DNA of 30,096 nt from Conoideocrella luteorostrata (Eukaryota; Ascomycota; Sordariomycetes; Hypocreales; Clavicipitaceae), in the NCBI GenBank assembly GCA_032433595.1, contig JASWJB010000431.1, positions 1 to 30,096 on the forward strand, given 5' to 3'. Position 1 is the stretch's first letter; each line of letters opens with the position of its first letter. Under the pieces are notes generated by a model. The model searched no databases and was not told the DNA's origin. It was given only the letters and a program-made list of their open reading frames with translations. Positions 19,586-30,096 of this stretch are shown piece after piece. A program made the position numbers and the translations under genes.

Positions 19586-20612
19586 GATGGGCGGATAATG
19601 CAACTGTCAGCAGGAGCGGAGGATATAAAGAGTACGCAGGTAAGAAATCTGTTGCAAGAGGGATGGGTGTCTGCTCTGGGCGTGATGTGCGCGCGCAGAA
19701 GTCTGTAAAATGTTGAAGCTATGGAGAAATTTGTTGCCCCGAGGCCAAGGAGATAGACAATGTGAGCGACGACGACGGCGACGACGATCAAATGTGTGGT
19801 TGCTGGCCCGCCTGCCCTGCCTAGCGCCCGCAGTCTTTGGCGCGGCAGAACAAGTACGCATACACATGTCAATGCCTGCTCGGTATCCTAGGCGTGCTTC
19901 CGTGCCATGGCCGGTACATGCATGCTCCGCCCGCATTCCCACATACGTAATGGCGGGGCGGTGCATCGGTGGCTGCCTCTTTCTTTTTTCTGGGGGGTTT
20001 TTTTTTTTTTCCTATATAAATATGTGGTCGGTCCCAGTCGTCGACTGCGAATTGATCAGCTGGCAGGCTCAGAGGTCAAGGGAACTTGCAGCTCTCGCAT
20101 GAATCAAAGCCCTTGGGTTGTCGGCATGTTGCATACCGGCACTCTACGGCAAGCCTGGGCCATGATGTGGTGCATTGCATTTTATAAGCCTCCAAGATGT
20201 TCGCTGCAGATTTCCCGGGGCGTCGGATTGAGGTGTTGCATGGCATGTGCCCATGTCAAAAAATCATCATCAATGGATAAGTCCAAACCCCGTGGAATGA
20301 TTACAGAGGCAACATGAGTGTCGATGGGTTCGTGGATATCGCTACGCCGCCTCGCCTCACTTCACTAGCCTACCAAGAGCAACTTTAGATGTGTACCAAC
20401 GATAGCCAGTTCTATTTCTAGCTTTAAAAAAAAAGAAGAAAAAAATCCCGATAGCTAGCCCATTTTTGCCCATTGGATGAGTGTTAGCTCTGAGTCTGTC
20501 CCAAGAATAATATCTATAAGGCAAGCTGCACGCGCCCACGCAAATTTCTAGTCGCATGATGCCGCCAAGCAATCCTTTCATAACGATACGCCTATAATCT
20601 GCCCAGTCTTGT
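19586..20612. other. Intergenic region upstream of the DnaJ gene
   Basis: This 1-kb region contains the DnaJ promoter (toward the left) and the 3' flank of the next minus-strand ORF. It has a GAC/GAT-type trinucleotide run near 19769-19790 and a T run near 19999-20010. Short ORFs are not convincing. No RNA gene was recognised. Confidence 0.55.
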
Positions 20613-21554
20613 TCATTGAAAAAAAAAATCTAGAAGTCCATTCATCCTGCTAATTTCCGTCTTTAATGTGTTGATTTGCGCCTTCAAATCGTCCGCCTTT
20701 AATGTGTTGATTTGCCCTTTCAAATCCGCAATCTCTTGTTTCAGACTGTAGGTCTGGACTTCAAACTGAACTGCTTGGTGGTTAAGTCGTTCCAAGTTAC
20801 TTTCGATCTGTCCACAAGACATTTTAGCCTTTTTTAGCTGCTGAATCTGGGATGTTTCTTCTGTGATCTGTCTCTTTTTCATTGCGGATTGAGTCTCCGA
20901 TTCTCCTAGAGGAGTTTGGATATCCTTTGGTGGATTGCCTACGGCTTGTTGAACCTCCTCGCGGTTGGCCACATGCAGTGCAGTTGGGTCTGCAATGACC
21001 ACCCCATTGCCCATGCACTGCTTGGTGTTGGATGCGCCAGTACTGTCTTGATCTGGAGGCTTCTCTGCATGTACGTTGTCTTCACTTTCTTTGTTGTTTT
21101 GGGGGGGTTCTTGGGCTTGAACTGGCGCTGTGGTCTGAACAAAAGGACATTTGTAGCTCTCTTTGAAGGAGTACGTCTCGGTGTCGGCGGTAGGGTATTT
21201 TTTATACAAAGCGTTCATGACTTTGTTGCTCCTTAGCAGACTCTCTTGAAAAATAACGTGCAGCACAACGAAATGTGCCCAGGTAATTTCTTCACGGACC
21301 AACAGCCTAAAGATGGGATGTATAGATACCTGGCGGGTTTTTTCCGAAATAGATGCCATGTGAATGATCTGAAACCATGCCGTTTTAGACTCATCATCCC
21401 ATGTGTGGCCGTTTTGCTCGTACACGGTCTGAAGTTTCTCGTATACTTTCCGTTCTCGGGGGAGATGACGGGTACATGGAGGGTATTTCGTTGGCAATGA
21501 ATCGTCAGCGCCATGGATCATAGACTTGGACTCGTCCTCAGTTTTCTCTTGCAT
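20613..21554 (-). CDS. Unrecognised protein with C-terminal coiled coil
   Basis: This intronless ORF encodes 313 aa and I do not recognise its family. Residues about 30-120 look globular, with Trp- and aromatic-rich helices (HTWDDESKTAWFQIIHMAS and a following IHPIFRLLVREEITWAHFVV stretch). Residues about 125-235 are polar and Gln/Pro/Glu-rich. Residues about 240-308 form a coiled coil ending in two tandem 12-residue copies (DLKGQINTLKAD, DLKAQINTLKTE). The last residues, LLDFFFQ, are read through a run of ten T in the coding strand, so a one-base error would change the C-terminus. Length, an uninterrupted frame and the regular coiled coil favour a real gene. The lack of a known family and the gene-poor surroundings suggest a lineage-specific gene. 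No membrane segment or signal peptide is seen. Confidence 0.55.
   Translation of the reverse strand: MQEKTEDESKSMIHGADDSLPTKYPPCTRHLPRERKVYEKLQTVYEQNGHTWDDESKTAWFQIIHMASISEKTRQVSIHPIFRLLVREEITWAHFVVLHVIFQESLLRSNKVMNALYKKYPTADTETYSFKESYKCPFVQTTAPVQAQEPPQNNKESEDNVHAEKPPDQDSTGASNTKQCMGNGVVIADPTALHVANREEVQQAVGNPPKDIQTPLGESETQSAMKKRQITEETSQIQQLKKAKMSCGQIESNLERLNHQAVQFEVQTYSLKQEIADLKGQINTLKADDLKAQINTLKTEISRMNGLLDFFFQ
20657..20728. repeat. 36-bp tandem duplication in a coding region
   Basis: Two adjacent 36-bp units (20657-20692 and 20693-20728) differ at only a few bases; both contain TTTAATGTGTTGATTTGC. Each unit encodes 12 residues of coiled coil in the 20613-21554 ORF, so the duplication is in frame. 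Near identity at DNA level suggests a recent event. Confidence 0.8.
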
Positions 21555-23438
21555 TGCGCAAAATGATACGGCGCACTTTGACTGCGCTGGAATCTTGAGT
21601 GTGTGCTTGCTTTACCGAGCGAGGATGTTGATAGCGAGTGGGATTTCATGCCGCAGAGAAACAGAGAACAGGCTGCAGGAGAAAGAAAGTATATTTGAGC
21701 GATATCGAGAGAGGGTGTGATATGATTGCTGTCTCTTTGGTTCATGTTTTTATTTTACGATTTTGCTCATGCCTTATGGATGCCTCAGCTGTGCCGGCTG
21801 GATCAGATCTGGCCGGCACTGACAGATCGTCAGACCGACAGTCCACCATTGCCACTCCCGCAAGCTGTTGCATGTTCTGTAGGTATGACCGTTACGGTTA
21901 GCTTTTCCAGCTGCCAAATGCAATTCAGTCTGACTAGAATTTGGGAACCTTTTGCATCTGCCTCACTTCCATCGGTAATGAAAGTCTAGAAGCGGGCTAT
22001 ATCTCAGCTTCGTATCAAAGGCACCTTCCAAAGGTGATAACGATAACCATCGCGCGTTACACAGCCGCCGGCGTTGTAAAACCAGCTGTGCCACCGCTAC
22101 GTCAGTGGTTACAGATTCACACATCAATGTCATGTTTCTGCATGGAGTCAAGCGCTAACTATGCATCAGCAATAATGATCTCACGCCGAACCAAGGTTGC
22201 CAATACAACAATGTTTCCAATATTCGACCCCGAGGCTCAATGCCGGTTCTGGGTCTGGGCATCCGACCAACAACGTGTCAATAGCGCCTGGTGGTGCAAA
22301 AATGTTTGACTTCGTGACTGGCCAAGCTGTGATGGTGACAGCTCAATCTGATTCACAGCTTAGAAAACCCATTGGAGGCATTTAAGCATGAATGTCTGGG
22401 CTTTTGTAGATCGAGTTTAAGCTCCAGTGGAGTGAGTCGTCGTCATTGGACCATCTCACCGACGGATCGTCGAATTGTCCTTTGGGAGCCTTATCTTTCC
22501 TCCGACGGCGGCAGCGGTGGCTTGCAGCTTACGGCTTGCAAAAGTGAAGCAGGGATCGACGAGCACCTCACGCCGGCCCATGTCAGCACTCAAGACACGT
22601 TCAAGTTTTTGTGCACGCCACCTCTCACGACCTTATCCCAGAACAATGAGGAGAGCAGGATGAGTGGCATGACCATCACGAGGTTGGTTGGTCTAGACAG
22701 CTGCTCGAAGTCAGACACTATCTGAGCTGTTTCCAAGCCTCTTGGCGACTCCGTTGGCCAAAAAAAGTGGTCATCCCGCCATCGAGGAAGTCGAAATACA
22801 GGGCCCTTTTTAAGTACAACCTAACGTATCGAGTTAATAGTTAGCCCCCTAATACACCGCCGGAACATGCGCCGAGCCGCCTAGTCTGAACAAAGACTTT
22901 TACGGACATTTTGGCCTGGGCTCCATGTCGTGACATCGTCACATGGCACAGATGTAACAGAGCCTCGTGGCCATCATGCTGTCAACCTCTGCTGCGTGTG
23001 GGGCTGGTGTGCGCGACTCCGCACCTTAATCGACAGGTCAACGGTGTTTTGGGTGTGTTCTACTAACTAGTTTGCGGCTGTGTGTGAAGACTGGTCTGGA
23101 CCCCTTGTTCCACCCCGGGGCTGACGAGCAGGGAGTGATAGAGAGGCTCCAGATGAAATTCTGGAGTAATAATCCGAGTTAAGGTGTTGGCTGCAAGTAA
23201 TACTACGATGTGGCTTGCTTTGCCTTGGCGTAGCGGGCATCATGGGCCGCTCTCCGGTCTGACGCCTCTGAGAAGGCTAAAAACCCCCGGGACTGCAGTC
23301 AAGTTAAAAATCGAGGCACTCAATCCTGCTTCTTTAACCTCGCCAGCCTAGTGATACGCGCAGAGAAGAAGCTAGTTGTCGAAGAAGAAGAAGCCCACAA
23401 GCTTCTGCTACAGCGTCTGCAACGCTGCGTCTATAGCC
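21555..23438. other. Intergenic region between the coiled-coil ORF and kha1
   Basis: This 1.9-kb divergent intergenic region holds only ORFs up to about 120 codons, none with recognisable domains. An 8-bp inverted repeat (GTGCCGGC at 21791-21798, GCCGGCAC at 21812-21819) encloses a 13-base spacer. The TACGGAGTA motif is absent. The right end must contain the kha1 promoter. Confidence 0.55.
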
Positions 23439-26390
23439 ATGTCCAGCGTCACATCGATTGTCTCAGCCGCCACGAGGACTGTGTCCTCCGCGCAGCCTTC
23501 CAGAACCGCTCCTCACCAAGGTGGCGTGATCGACGGCTCAAACCCTGCGCACTATGACTCCAAGAACCCTATTATCTTGTTCATCATACAGGTTTGTACT
23601 ACAAGCTCATTTGCCCACGAAAGTATGAATGCTGATCGAGGACGCGGTCTGCCTCGGATAGGCTGGTTTGATCATCATAGTATGCCACCTACTCCACTGG
23701 CCGCTGGCCAAGATTCGACAGCCTCGAGTCATCGCTGAAGTCATTGGCGGCATCATTCTCGGACCCTCGGTAATGGGACGAATCCCAGGGTTCAAAGACG
23801 CAATTTTCCCTGATGCCTCGATACCAAATCTTAACAATGTCGCAAACCTCGGCTTGGTCCTGTACTTGTTTCTCATCGGCCTTGAGACGGATGTACGATT
23901 TTTGATCGGTAACTGGCGCATTGCCACCTCGGTGGCCGTTGCCGGGTTGGCTCTCCCCTTTGGCGTTGGCTGCGCGCTGGCTTATGGTGTTTATCATGCG
24001 TTCCGTCAGGAAGCTGGTTTGCAGCCCATCGAGTTTAGCGTCTATATGCTCTTTATTGGTATCGCTGTCGCCATCACGGTAAGTCGGGCTTATACAGCCA
24101 CCTTCAGCCTAAGAGAATGCTAATTTCATTGTTTCCTCAGGCTTTCCCCGTCCTGTGTCGTATTTTGACAGAACTCAAGCTTCTCGATACAAGTGTCGGC
24201 ATCGTCACCTTGTCAGCCGGTGTAGCAAACGATGTTGTTGGTGAGTTTTTCGCGTCTTTCACCTAGATGCCCGGCCCGCCGGCCGGTCTGACAATAAAAA
24301 CAGGCTGGATTCTCCTTGCTCTTTGCGTGGCACTCGTCAATGCAGGCTCAGGCCTCAACTCGCTTTGGATTCTGTTGTCATCCGTTGGATTCTGCTTATT
24401 TCTACTCTATGGTGTCCGGCCGGGCCTCTACTGGGTACTGCGGCGTACTGGCAGCATTGAGAATGGGCCCTCCCAAAGCGTCATTTCCTTCATTCTCCTT
24501 ATCGCTCTTGCTGCCTCATTCTTCACAGGCATCATCGGAGTACATCCTATTTTTGGCAGTTTCATGGCTGGTCTCATTGTTCCGCGCGACGAGCGATTTA
24601 ACATTCACGTTACGGAAAAACTTGAGGATCTCATCGGCGCACTGTTCTTACCGCTGTACTTCACTCTGTCCGGTCTAAGCACTAATCTGGGATTGCTCGA
24701 TTCCGCAACCGCCTGGGGATACGTGTTTGCCACCACCTTTGCCGCCTTTTTCTCCAAGATCATCGGCGCCTCTCTGGCTGCTCGGTTCAACGGACTAGTT
24801 TGGCGGGAATGTTTTACTATCGGTGTCCTCATGAGTTGCAAAGGTCTCGTGGAACTCATCGTTTTGGTAAGGTTCCTTTTATTTTTTATTTTTTTAGGGG
24901 GGGTTTTTTTTTCTTAGAGGGGGAGTGTGGCGTTGAGCAACCCCCCAGCAGAATGAATGAATCAGCTAATAAAGACTACGCAGAATATTGGTCTGCAAGC
25001 CAACATCCTGAGTACTAGGACCTTCACCATCTTCGTTGTCATGGCCCTCCTCACCACATTTGCAACGACACCCATCGTGACGGCCCTATACCCCCCGTGG
25101 TACCAGAAGAAGATTGAGGCCTGGAAACGAGGCGAAATCGACTGGGACACCGGGGCCGCAATCTCCCCCGCAGCCAGCTCTCATGATCCCAAAGAAGCCC
25201 CTCAAGCCCTCGAGAGGGTCAACCGTCTGCTCGTGTACCTCAGATTGGACAACATGCCGTCTCTATTGCAGCTGCTATCAATGTTTGGTGATGCGACACC
25301 ATCACAGCCCAATGCCGCACTGTCGGAGGAGGGATCCGACGACATCAACGACGCCTCCGCTACAGCTCAGCCCCAACAGAAGGCAGTTTGGGCTCATGGC
25401 ATTCGTCTCTTGCAGCTCACAGATCGTGACTCTTCCGTCATGACTGTCGCACAGGTCGACGACTACAGCCGTCGCGACCCGGTCGTAAACACCTTCCGAA
25501 CAGTCGGACAGCTTCACAATCTCGCCGCGTCCGGAGAGGTCGCCATCATGCCTGAAACCCGCTTCGCCGAAGCCCTGGCCATGAAGTCGTCCAGGATGTC
25601 GTCTGATCTTGTTCTCGTCCCATGGACAGAAACTGGCGCTATGGGCGATTCGCAGATCCTATCCTCGACCAGTGTCGATGACAAGATCGGTTCATCGTAC
25701 GGCGCCTTCGTCAAATCCATTTTCGATTCGCATGATCACAACATTGCCGTATTCTTCTCCCGTAGTGACCGTACCTCGGAAAGCAAAGGCAAGGGTAGTG
25801 ACCGCTCCAAGTTAACGCGCACCTACTCGATCGGTACCCTGAGGGAAGATCTCCCCGTCGTACCGTCTCCCAATAAGCCATATCACATCTTCCTTGTCTA
25901 CTTTGGCGATGAAGACGACAGATTGGCCCTGCGCCTTGTTCTCCAGCTCTGCGAAAAGTCCAAAGCTACGGCTACAATTCTTCGCGCCCGCGCCTCAGCA
26001 ACGGGAACTTCCTCCTCCCTTGGAGATGACTTATTCGAGGGTGCTGCAGCGGAGCTATCATCATCATCATCGTCGTCGTCGTCGCCATCATCAGAGATCA
26101 TCTCGTCACGTGTCAAGTTCGAGACTGCTGCGGGATCTTCCACTGTTGAGGAGCTTCTACAATACGCCACATCCGAGACCAAGTCTGACTTGCCGGCATC
26201 GAAAGCCGGACCGAAATTGGTAGTGATAGGTCGTCGGGAAGGAGCCACACTGGATGATGGTAAGTTGGGTTATAGATCAAGGGAGGACCTGCGCACATGT
26301 TTGGGTGACTTGGCCGGAAACTTTGTTGCTGGCGGTGTTACAGCAGATTTGCTGGTTGTGCAGGCAAAGGCTACGGGTAACGCGCAGTAG
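23439..26390 (+). CDS. kha1: K+/H+ antiporter, CPA2 family (Kha1-like)
   Basis: This is a monovalent cation/proton exchanger, expected in Golgi or endosomal membranes by analogy with yeast Kha1. The exons are 23439-23591, 23662-24078, 24141-24240, 24304-24866 and 24984-26390 (introns 70, 62, 63 and 117 bp), giving 879 aa; yeast Kha1 is of similar length. The start is the first ATG in frame, giving [15 protein letters not shown] before the [24 protein letters not shown] helix. The exchanger domain has about 12 helices over residues 45-446, including the [20 protein letters not shown] signature and [12 protein letters not shown]. The ion-binding pair is Asn220-Asp221, not Asp-Asp, as in electroneutral exchangers. 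A long hydrophilic cytoplasmic tail (447-879) contains a Ser run from residue 770. The last intron is rich in T and G homopolymers. The gene is convergent with pho84. Confidence 0.95.
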
Positions 26391-26781
26391 GGACTTGAAC
26401 ACGACTTTATGAATCATGCTGCTGTTTTGATTTGTTCTCTATTTTGGCAGCGATTGTCCATGATCTTGTATGCACGTCGTCACATCTACCATGATGGCTG
26501 GAAGTCACCATATCATTTCTTATGTGACAAAGCTCACAAGCTTGATGCATTTAATTCATTAGTATTCATTATTGAATATTCAGGGCCTACAGCCCATTGC
26601 CCTATAGAGATAGTGTTGAGTCTTGCCAGACTTAGGCAGGCATCCAGCAGGAGTATGCCTCGTGAAATGAAAAATATTTTGATACAATATACAATGTCAA
26701 TCTGTCGGCTGTGTGTAGCGACCGGAACAGGCATAATATGCCCAAATCTGACTAAGATTTTGAAAAAATATGACGTACTAC
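26391..26781. other. Convergent intergenic region, kha1 / pho84
   Basis: This 391-bp AT-rich spacer lies between the stop codons of two tail-to-tail transporter genes and should hold both 3' UTRs. A plus-strand ORF beginning at 26409 runs into the pho84 last exon. It has no recognisable protein content and is treated as chance. Confidence 0.6.
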
Positions 26782-28689
26782 TTAAGCAGATGAAATGGGT
26801 TCGTCCTTATGATTGGAAGGACGCTCTACGCGAGAAACAGCATAGTCGTCCTCGCCGCACAGTTCTTCAAGAGTCTTGCGCTTGGTCTCAGGAATGAGAA
26901 GAGTGGTGAAGCATCCTAACAACATGAAAAGAGCGTATATCTCCAAGACGTGGTCCAGCCAGGGGTTAGCGTTGTCCTTGGTGGCACCCTTGGTGCGAAG
27001 GGTCGAAATAGCACCCTGACCAATGATGGAACCGATCTTGCCGGAAGCAGCTGAGATACCATGCGAGGTCGAACGGTATCGAGTGGGGAAAACTTCACCG
27101 GGCACGATGAAGGTGGTGGTGTTGGGTCCTGCACAGTTTTGGTTAGCAATTTGTACTTTACGAAGTAGACGAAAAAGGGTGATCCAGCTTACCAAAGTTG
27201 AAGAAGAACTGGGCAAGAACATAAATAGCCAAAAGTCCATTCTTGTCAATGTGGTTGTATGCAAAGCCCATGACAATAAAGAGAATGGTGAGGATGATGA
27301 ATCCACCCATCTGGATGGTTTTGCGACCAAGAGTGTCAATGGTTGCGACAGATACCCAGTATCCCGGAACGGCACCGGCCAGGACAATGATCAAGTTACC
27401 AACAGCAGTGTTGTACAAAAGTTGATAGACACTGGTGATAGAATTGGCGTTCGTGGTATAACCGATAGCATCAAGAATGACAGCGTTATTCAGGGAAAGA
27501 CCATAGAAAGCAACATCAAGGACAAACCAGGAGCCAGCCGTACCAAGGAGAAGACCGAAGTTCTTGGGCTTCGCATAGTGGCGGCCAAAGTCTCGCCAGC
27601 TGGCTTTGGGCACCTCAAGACCTTCCTTTGCGGACTGAGCAGCGGTAGCACGGGCAACGGAATCAGGTTCGCCCTCGTGCTTGCCGCTCATATAAGCCTT
27701 CACATCATCATGTGCCTTCTCGACATCACGGGCGACATCAAAAGTGTATCGTGGGGTTTCGGGGATGGTAAGACGGACTGCCGAGCAGCTGGGTCAGTTA
27801 GGAACCAGGGCATTGGAGAGTAAGGTAGCTTACAGTAAAGAGCGATGCAAGCGGGAACAGCACCAAAACCGATCAGGGTACGCCACATCTTGTCGACAGC
27901 AATTTGGCAGTCACCTGTGCACTTGGAGGGGTCCTTGGGTCCTTGCAAAGAGCCCTTGAAGCCGAGTGTTACGAACAACATGACGAGAGCAGCGCAAAGC
28001 TGACCGAGACCCTGCATAGCAAAGACAGCAGCCATCATGGCACCTCTCCATCGGGTAGTAGCGAACCTGTTTTAGTTGGTAAGTCTCCCAAGCGTAAATG
28101 GCATATCGTGGGGCGTTCTTATCAATTAAGACACCTACTCAGAAGTAATAATGGAAGACAAAGGATAGTCACCGCCGATGCCGATGCCCATAATAACACG
28201 CCAGAAAATGATGAGGCCGATAATATCGCAAGATGGGGAACCGCTAGTCAAAGCTTGACCGATAGTGGCGAAGATGATGACAATGAGCTCGAGACCATAC
28301 ATCTTTTTACGACCGACAACATCGGCCAAGAAACCGAATCCGAGCTGCCCAACGACAGTACCAGCAGAAGTAGCCAGCTTGATGGCATTGTCAGAGTTGG
28401 TGGGCATTTTGCCAACTCCAGGATAATAGACGATTCCCAACATGAGTGTCAATAGAGAAGCTGTGAAGATGTCGTAGGAATCGGTAAAGAAGCCAACACC
28501 AGCGACAACACAAGCACGAACATGGTACCAGCCGAAAGGAGCCTTGTCAACTTCGGCGAGAGCCAGACGACGACGCTCGTTGAGATCGGCAACGTGCAAG
28601 AAGTCATTGTTAAAGTTGTGATAAGCACTGTTGCCGCCAGACGTTTTGGATGTGGCGCCAGCCGGCCTGGCCGTATTGCTCTCCGACAT
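26782..28689 (-). CDS. pho84: High-affinity phosphate:H+ symporter, Pho84 type (MFS)
   Basis: This is a plasma-membrane inorganic phosphate:proton symporter. In coding order the exons are 28689-28139, 28066-27834, 27777-27193 and 27128-26782 (introns 72, 56 and 64 bp), giving 571 aa, close to yeast Pho84. Helix 1 carries GVGFFTDSYDIFTASL with Asp70 and Asp73. The A-loop has GRKKMYG. Helix 4 has the PHS signature GGDYPLSSIITSE (residues 172-184), with Glu184 split by intron 1. A central hydrophilic loop follows IPETPRYTFDVARD. The second half has GSWFVLDVAFYGLSLN, GPNTTTFIVPGEVFPTRYRSTSHGISAASGK and the closing PETKRKTLEEL. The key acidic residues visible here are intact. Regulation by phosphate limitation through a Pho4/NUC-1 factor is likely by family. 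Only a weak CACGTT core (29300-29305) was noticed, about 610 bp upstream. Confidence 0.97.
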
Positions 28690-28745
28690 GTTGCTTCGTT
28701 ATGTTGGCGTCCTAATGGGATATTTACCTGCCCGACTGTAATGAA

Positions 28746-28856
28746 ACAAGAACGAGTAGATGTGAAGAAGTTCCAGAAGGTCAAGACGAAGCAAGATGAA
28801 GACACAAAGAGAAGAGGAGATGAAGAAAGACGAACCGGGGAGAGAGGAAGGGGTGA
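28746..28856 (-). promoter_or_regulatory. Pyrimidine-rich leader/promoter of pho84
   Basis: For about 110 bp directly upstream of the pho84 start, the gene's sense strand is almost all C/T (purines on the plus strand). Such tracts flank transcription starts of well-expressed fungal genes. The exact start site cannot be read from sequence. Confidence 0.4.
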
Positions 28857-29791
28857 GTCTACTTCGGTCGTCGGAAGCAACTTATACTACATCTGTGGTC
28901 CCTCCTACGCGAACCGCATACGACTCTTCACTAAACATTAGCCCTGCCTAGTACAGCCCTCTCGACCAGTCCACGGGGTTGGCTCGGTGGACGAAAAGTG
29001 CCTGACCCATTGTTGTATCTCTGTTGGATGGGTGTCGCCGACACGGCTTCGGATCCCAGTGTAAGCCAGCGGCGCCTTGTTCTCGGTGCTAAGAAAGTTT
29101 TCCTACTATGCTTCTTGTTTGTAACGCACTCATTGGCCCACCCAACGGCTATAAATTGAAACTAGCGACCATGAAGGATGCTAAGCTAGGAGTGTGCGCC
29201 TGGGTTGTTGCTGCATGGACGAGTTGAAATCGGTGGCTCAATAACGATGACTTACACTGAGTGTCGTAAAAACGGGCCAATCAGAGAACAAGGCTCAAAC
29301 ACGTTCTCGACGTCTGCCAAGGTACCTGGCGATGCCTTGGCGATTTGCCCGCACAAGTGTATGAAGGTACCCATCTGGGTCAATACGGTTACACAGCTGT
29401 CTATGATTCCAGAACTGCAGCTGGCCCGGTTAGTCCGTGATCCTGGCTGTTTGTCCCGTTAATGGTAGGCGGATGGCGATGATTCAGTGTCGGGAGGGAT
29501 GGGTGCTAGGGTGAAGGGAGTGACGTGCCGGCTTGGCTCTTGGCAAGCCGGAGCATAAGGCGACTAGGCAGTGACACGGTTGATGCCCAGTTCGTCGACC
29601 GAAGTCACATAAATATATCTTCAGTGGCTTCATGGAAAAAGACGCGTGGGGTGGACAGATTTTGGACAGGCAGCGCTTGAGAGTTTTGTATGTAGATGCA
29701 ACTTGTAGACATAGAATTTAGAAGGAGCTGACAAAATTCAAAGCTGCGGCAGCCGGATATCACCGTTCCGTGCGTTTGTTGTTCAGCATTC
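28857..29791. other. Intergenic region upstream of pho84
   Basis: This 0.9-kb stretch has no convincing gene. It contains a CACGTT core (29300-29305) and a perfect 8-bp inverted repeat, CCGGCTTG (29528-29535) with CAAGCCGG (29544-29551), around an 8-base loop. It would hold distal pho84 promoter sequence and possibly the promoter of a gene entering from 29792. Confidence 0.5.
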
Positions 29792-30096
29792 ATGTCGGCC
29801 GTTGCTAGCAACATGGTGAGGTGTTTTGCACTTTGCGTGGAGTTCGAAGGAAATGATGGCTATTCCATGCGTTATGTCCGGTCTGGTATCGCACCGCGCC
29901 AGTCTGTGCCGTACAGCTGCCCCATACAGCTGCCGCGGGTGGCCCAGCTGTCTGAGCCGTCGGTCGCCCTTTCCGTTCAGGGTGGGTCCCAATCCACCGG
30001 CGGTTTTAATGCTGCCTCATCCGTCGCCTACTCGCCTATCTACACCGATGTAGAGGCAAAGATACTGAGCAGTCCAGACCAACAACAGCACTCTCG
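29792..30096 (+). CDS. Possible partial gene running off the right edge
   Basis: A reading frame is open from just after a TGA at about 29730 to the window end without a stop. ATG codons are at 29792 (MSAVASNMVRCFALCVEFEG) and 29867 (MRYVRSGIAPRQ), followed by Ser/Gln/Ala-rich sequence that ends in SPDQQQHS. Counting from 29792, 101 codons plus two bases are visible. A pyrimidine-AG acceptor-like site (CCCTTTCCGTTCAG) also lies in the stretch, so the true exon could start there instead. No domain is recognisable, and an open frame of this length could be chance. Confidence 0.22.
   Translation, partial: MSAVASNMVRCFALCVEFEGNDGYSMRYVRSGIAPRQSVPYSCPIQLPRVAQLSEPSVALSVQGGSQSTGGFNAASSVAYSPIYTDVEAKILSSPDQQQHS

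Noticed and set aside
22372..22725. 117-codon and nearby plus-strand ORFs upstream of kha1
   Set aside because: They have no recognisable protein features, and several overlapping frames are equally open.
26409..26897. 162-codon ORF between kha1 and pho84
   Set aside because: It runs antisense into the pho84 last exon and lacks any family resemblance.
1..30096. tRNA, rRNA, CRISPR arrays, transposase genes and secondary-metabolite core genes
   Set aside because: I read both strands for T-loop (GGTTCGA-like) signatures, regularly spaced direct repeats, transposase motifs and PKS/NRPS/terpene signatures, and found none I could support. A covariance-model scan would be more sensitive for RNAs.

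Overview
The window looks like nuclear DNA of a filamentous ascomycete (Pezizomycotina; Sordariomycetes, perhaps Hypocreales, is my best guess). The genes are monocistronic and lie on both strands. They are broken by short introns of 53-142 bp with GT..AG ends and CTAAC/CTGAC-like branch sites. The recognisable proteins are typical of filamentous fungi. There are no operons, ribosome binding sites, rRNA, CRISPR arrays or intact transposons. I rebuilt the spliced genes by hand from splice signals plus family-conserved protein sequence, and every model sums to a whole number of codons.

Layout, left to right. 1-4541 is a gene-free flank. 4542-5605 (+) is an acetate/ammonium transporter of the Ady2/AcpA (GPR1/FUN34/YaaH) family with 3 exons. 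7332-8837 (+) is an MFS monocarboxylate-type transporter in one exon. 9567-12045 (+) is the Nbs1/Xrs2 subunit of the MRN/MRX DNA-repair complex with 4 exons. 12225-13250 (-) is a membrane-anchored cytochrome b5-fold protein resembling yeast Irc21. 14138-16576 (+) is a Ser/Thr/Pro-rich coiled-coil protein of unknown function. 17755-19585 (-) is a DnaJ/Hsp40 protein with a DnaJ-X domain and 3 exons. 20613-21554 (-) is an unrecognised coiled-coil ORF. 23439-26390 (+) is a Kha1-like K+/H+ antiporter with 5 exons. 26782-28689 (-) is a Pho84-type phosphate:H+ symporter with 4 exons. An open frame runs off the right edge from about 29792 (+).

The genes do not form an obvious pathway or biosynthetic cluster. 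Two themes stand out. First, four are ion or nutrient transporters, and the acetate and monocarboxylate transporters are adjacent and co-oriented. Second, nbs1 is convergent with the Irc21-like gene, with only 179 bp between their stop codons; from general knowledge, yeast IRC21 is linked to spontaneous Rad52 foci.

The strongest unexplained signal is a 9-mer, TACGGAGTA or its complement. It occurs exactly eight times, always outside the modelled exons and always left of 13.91 kb. About 0.2 copies would be expected by chance. Two sizeable imperfect hairpins also lie in the gene-free left flank. I found no convincing novel defence or mobile system.
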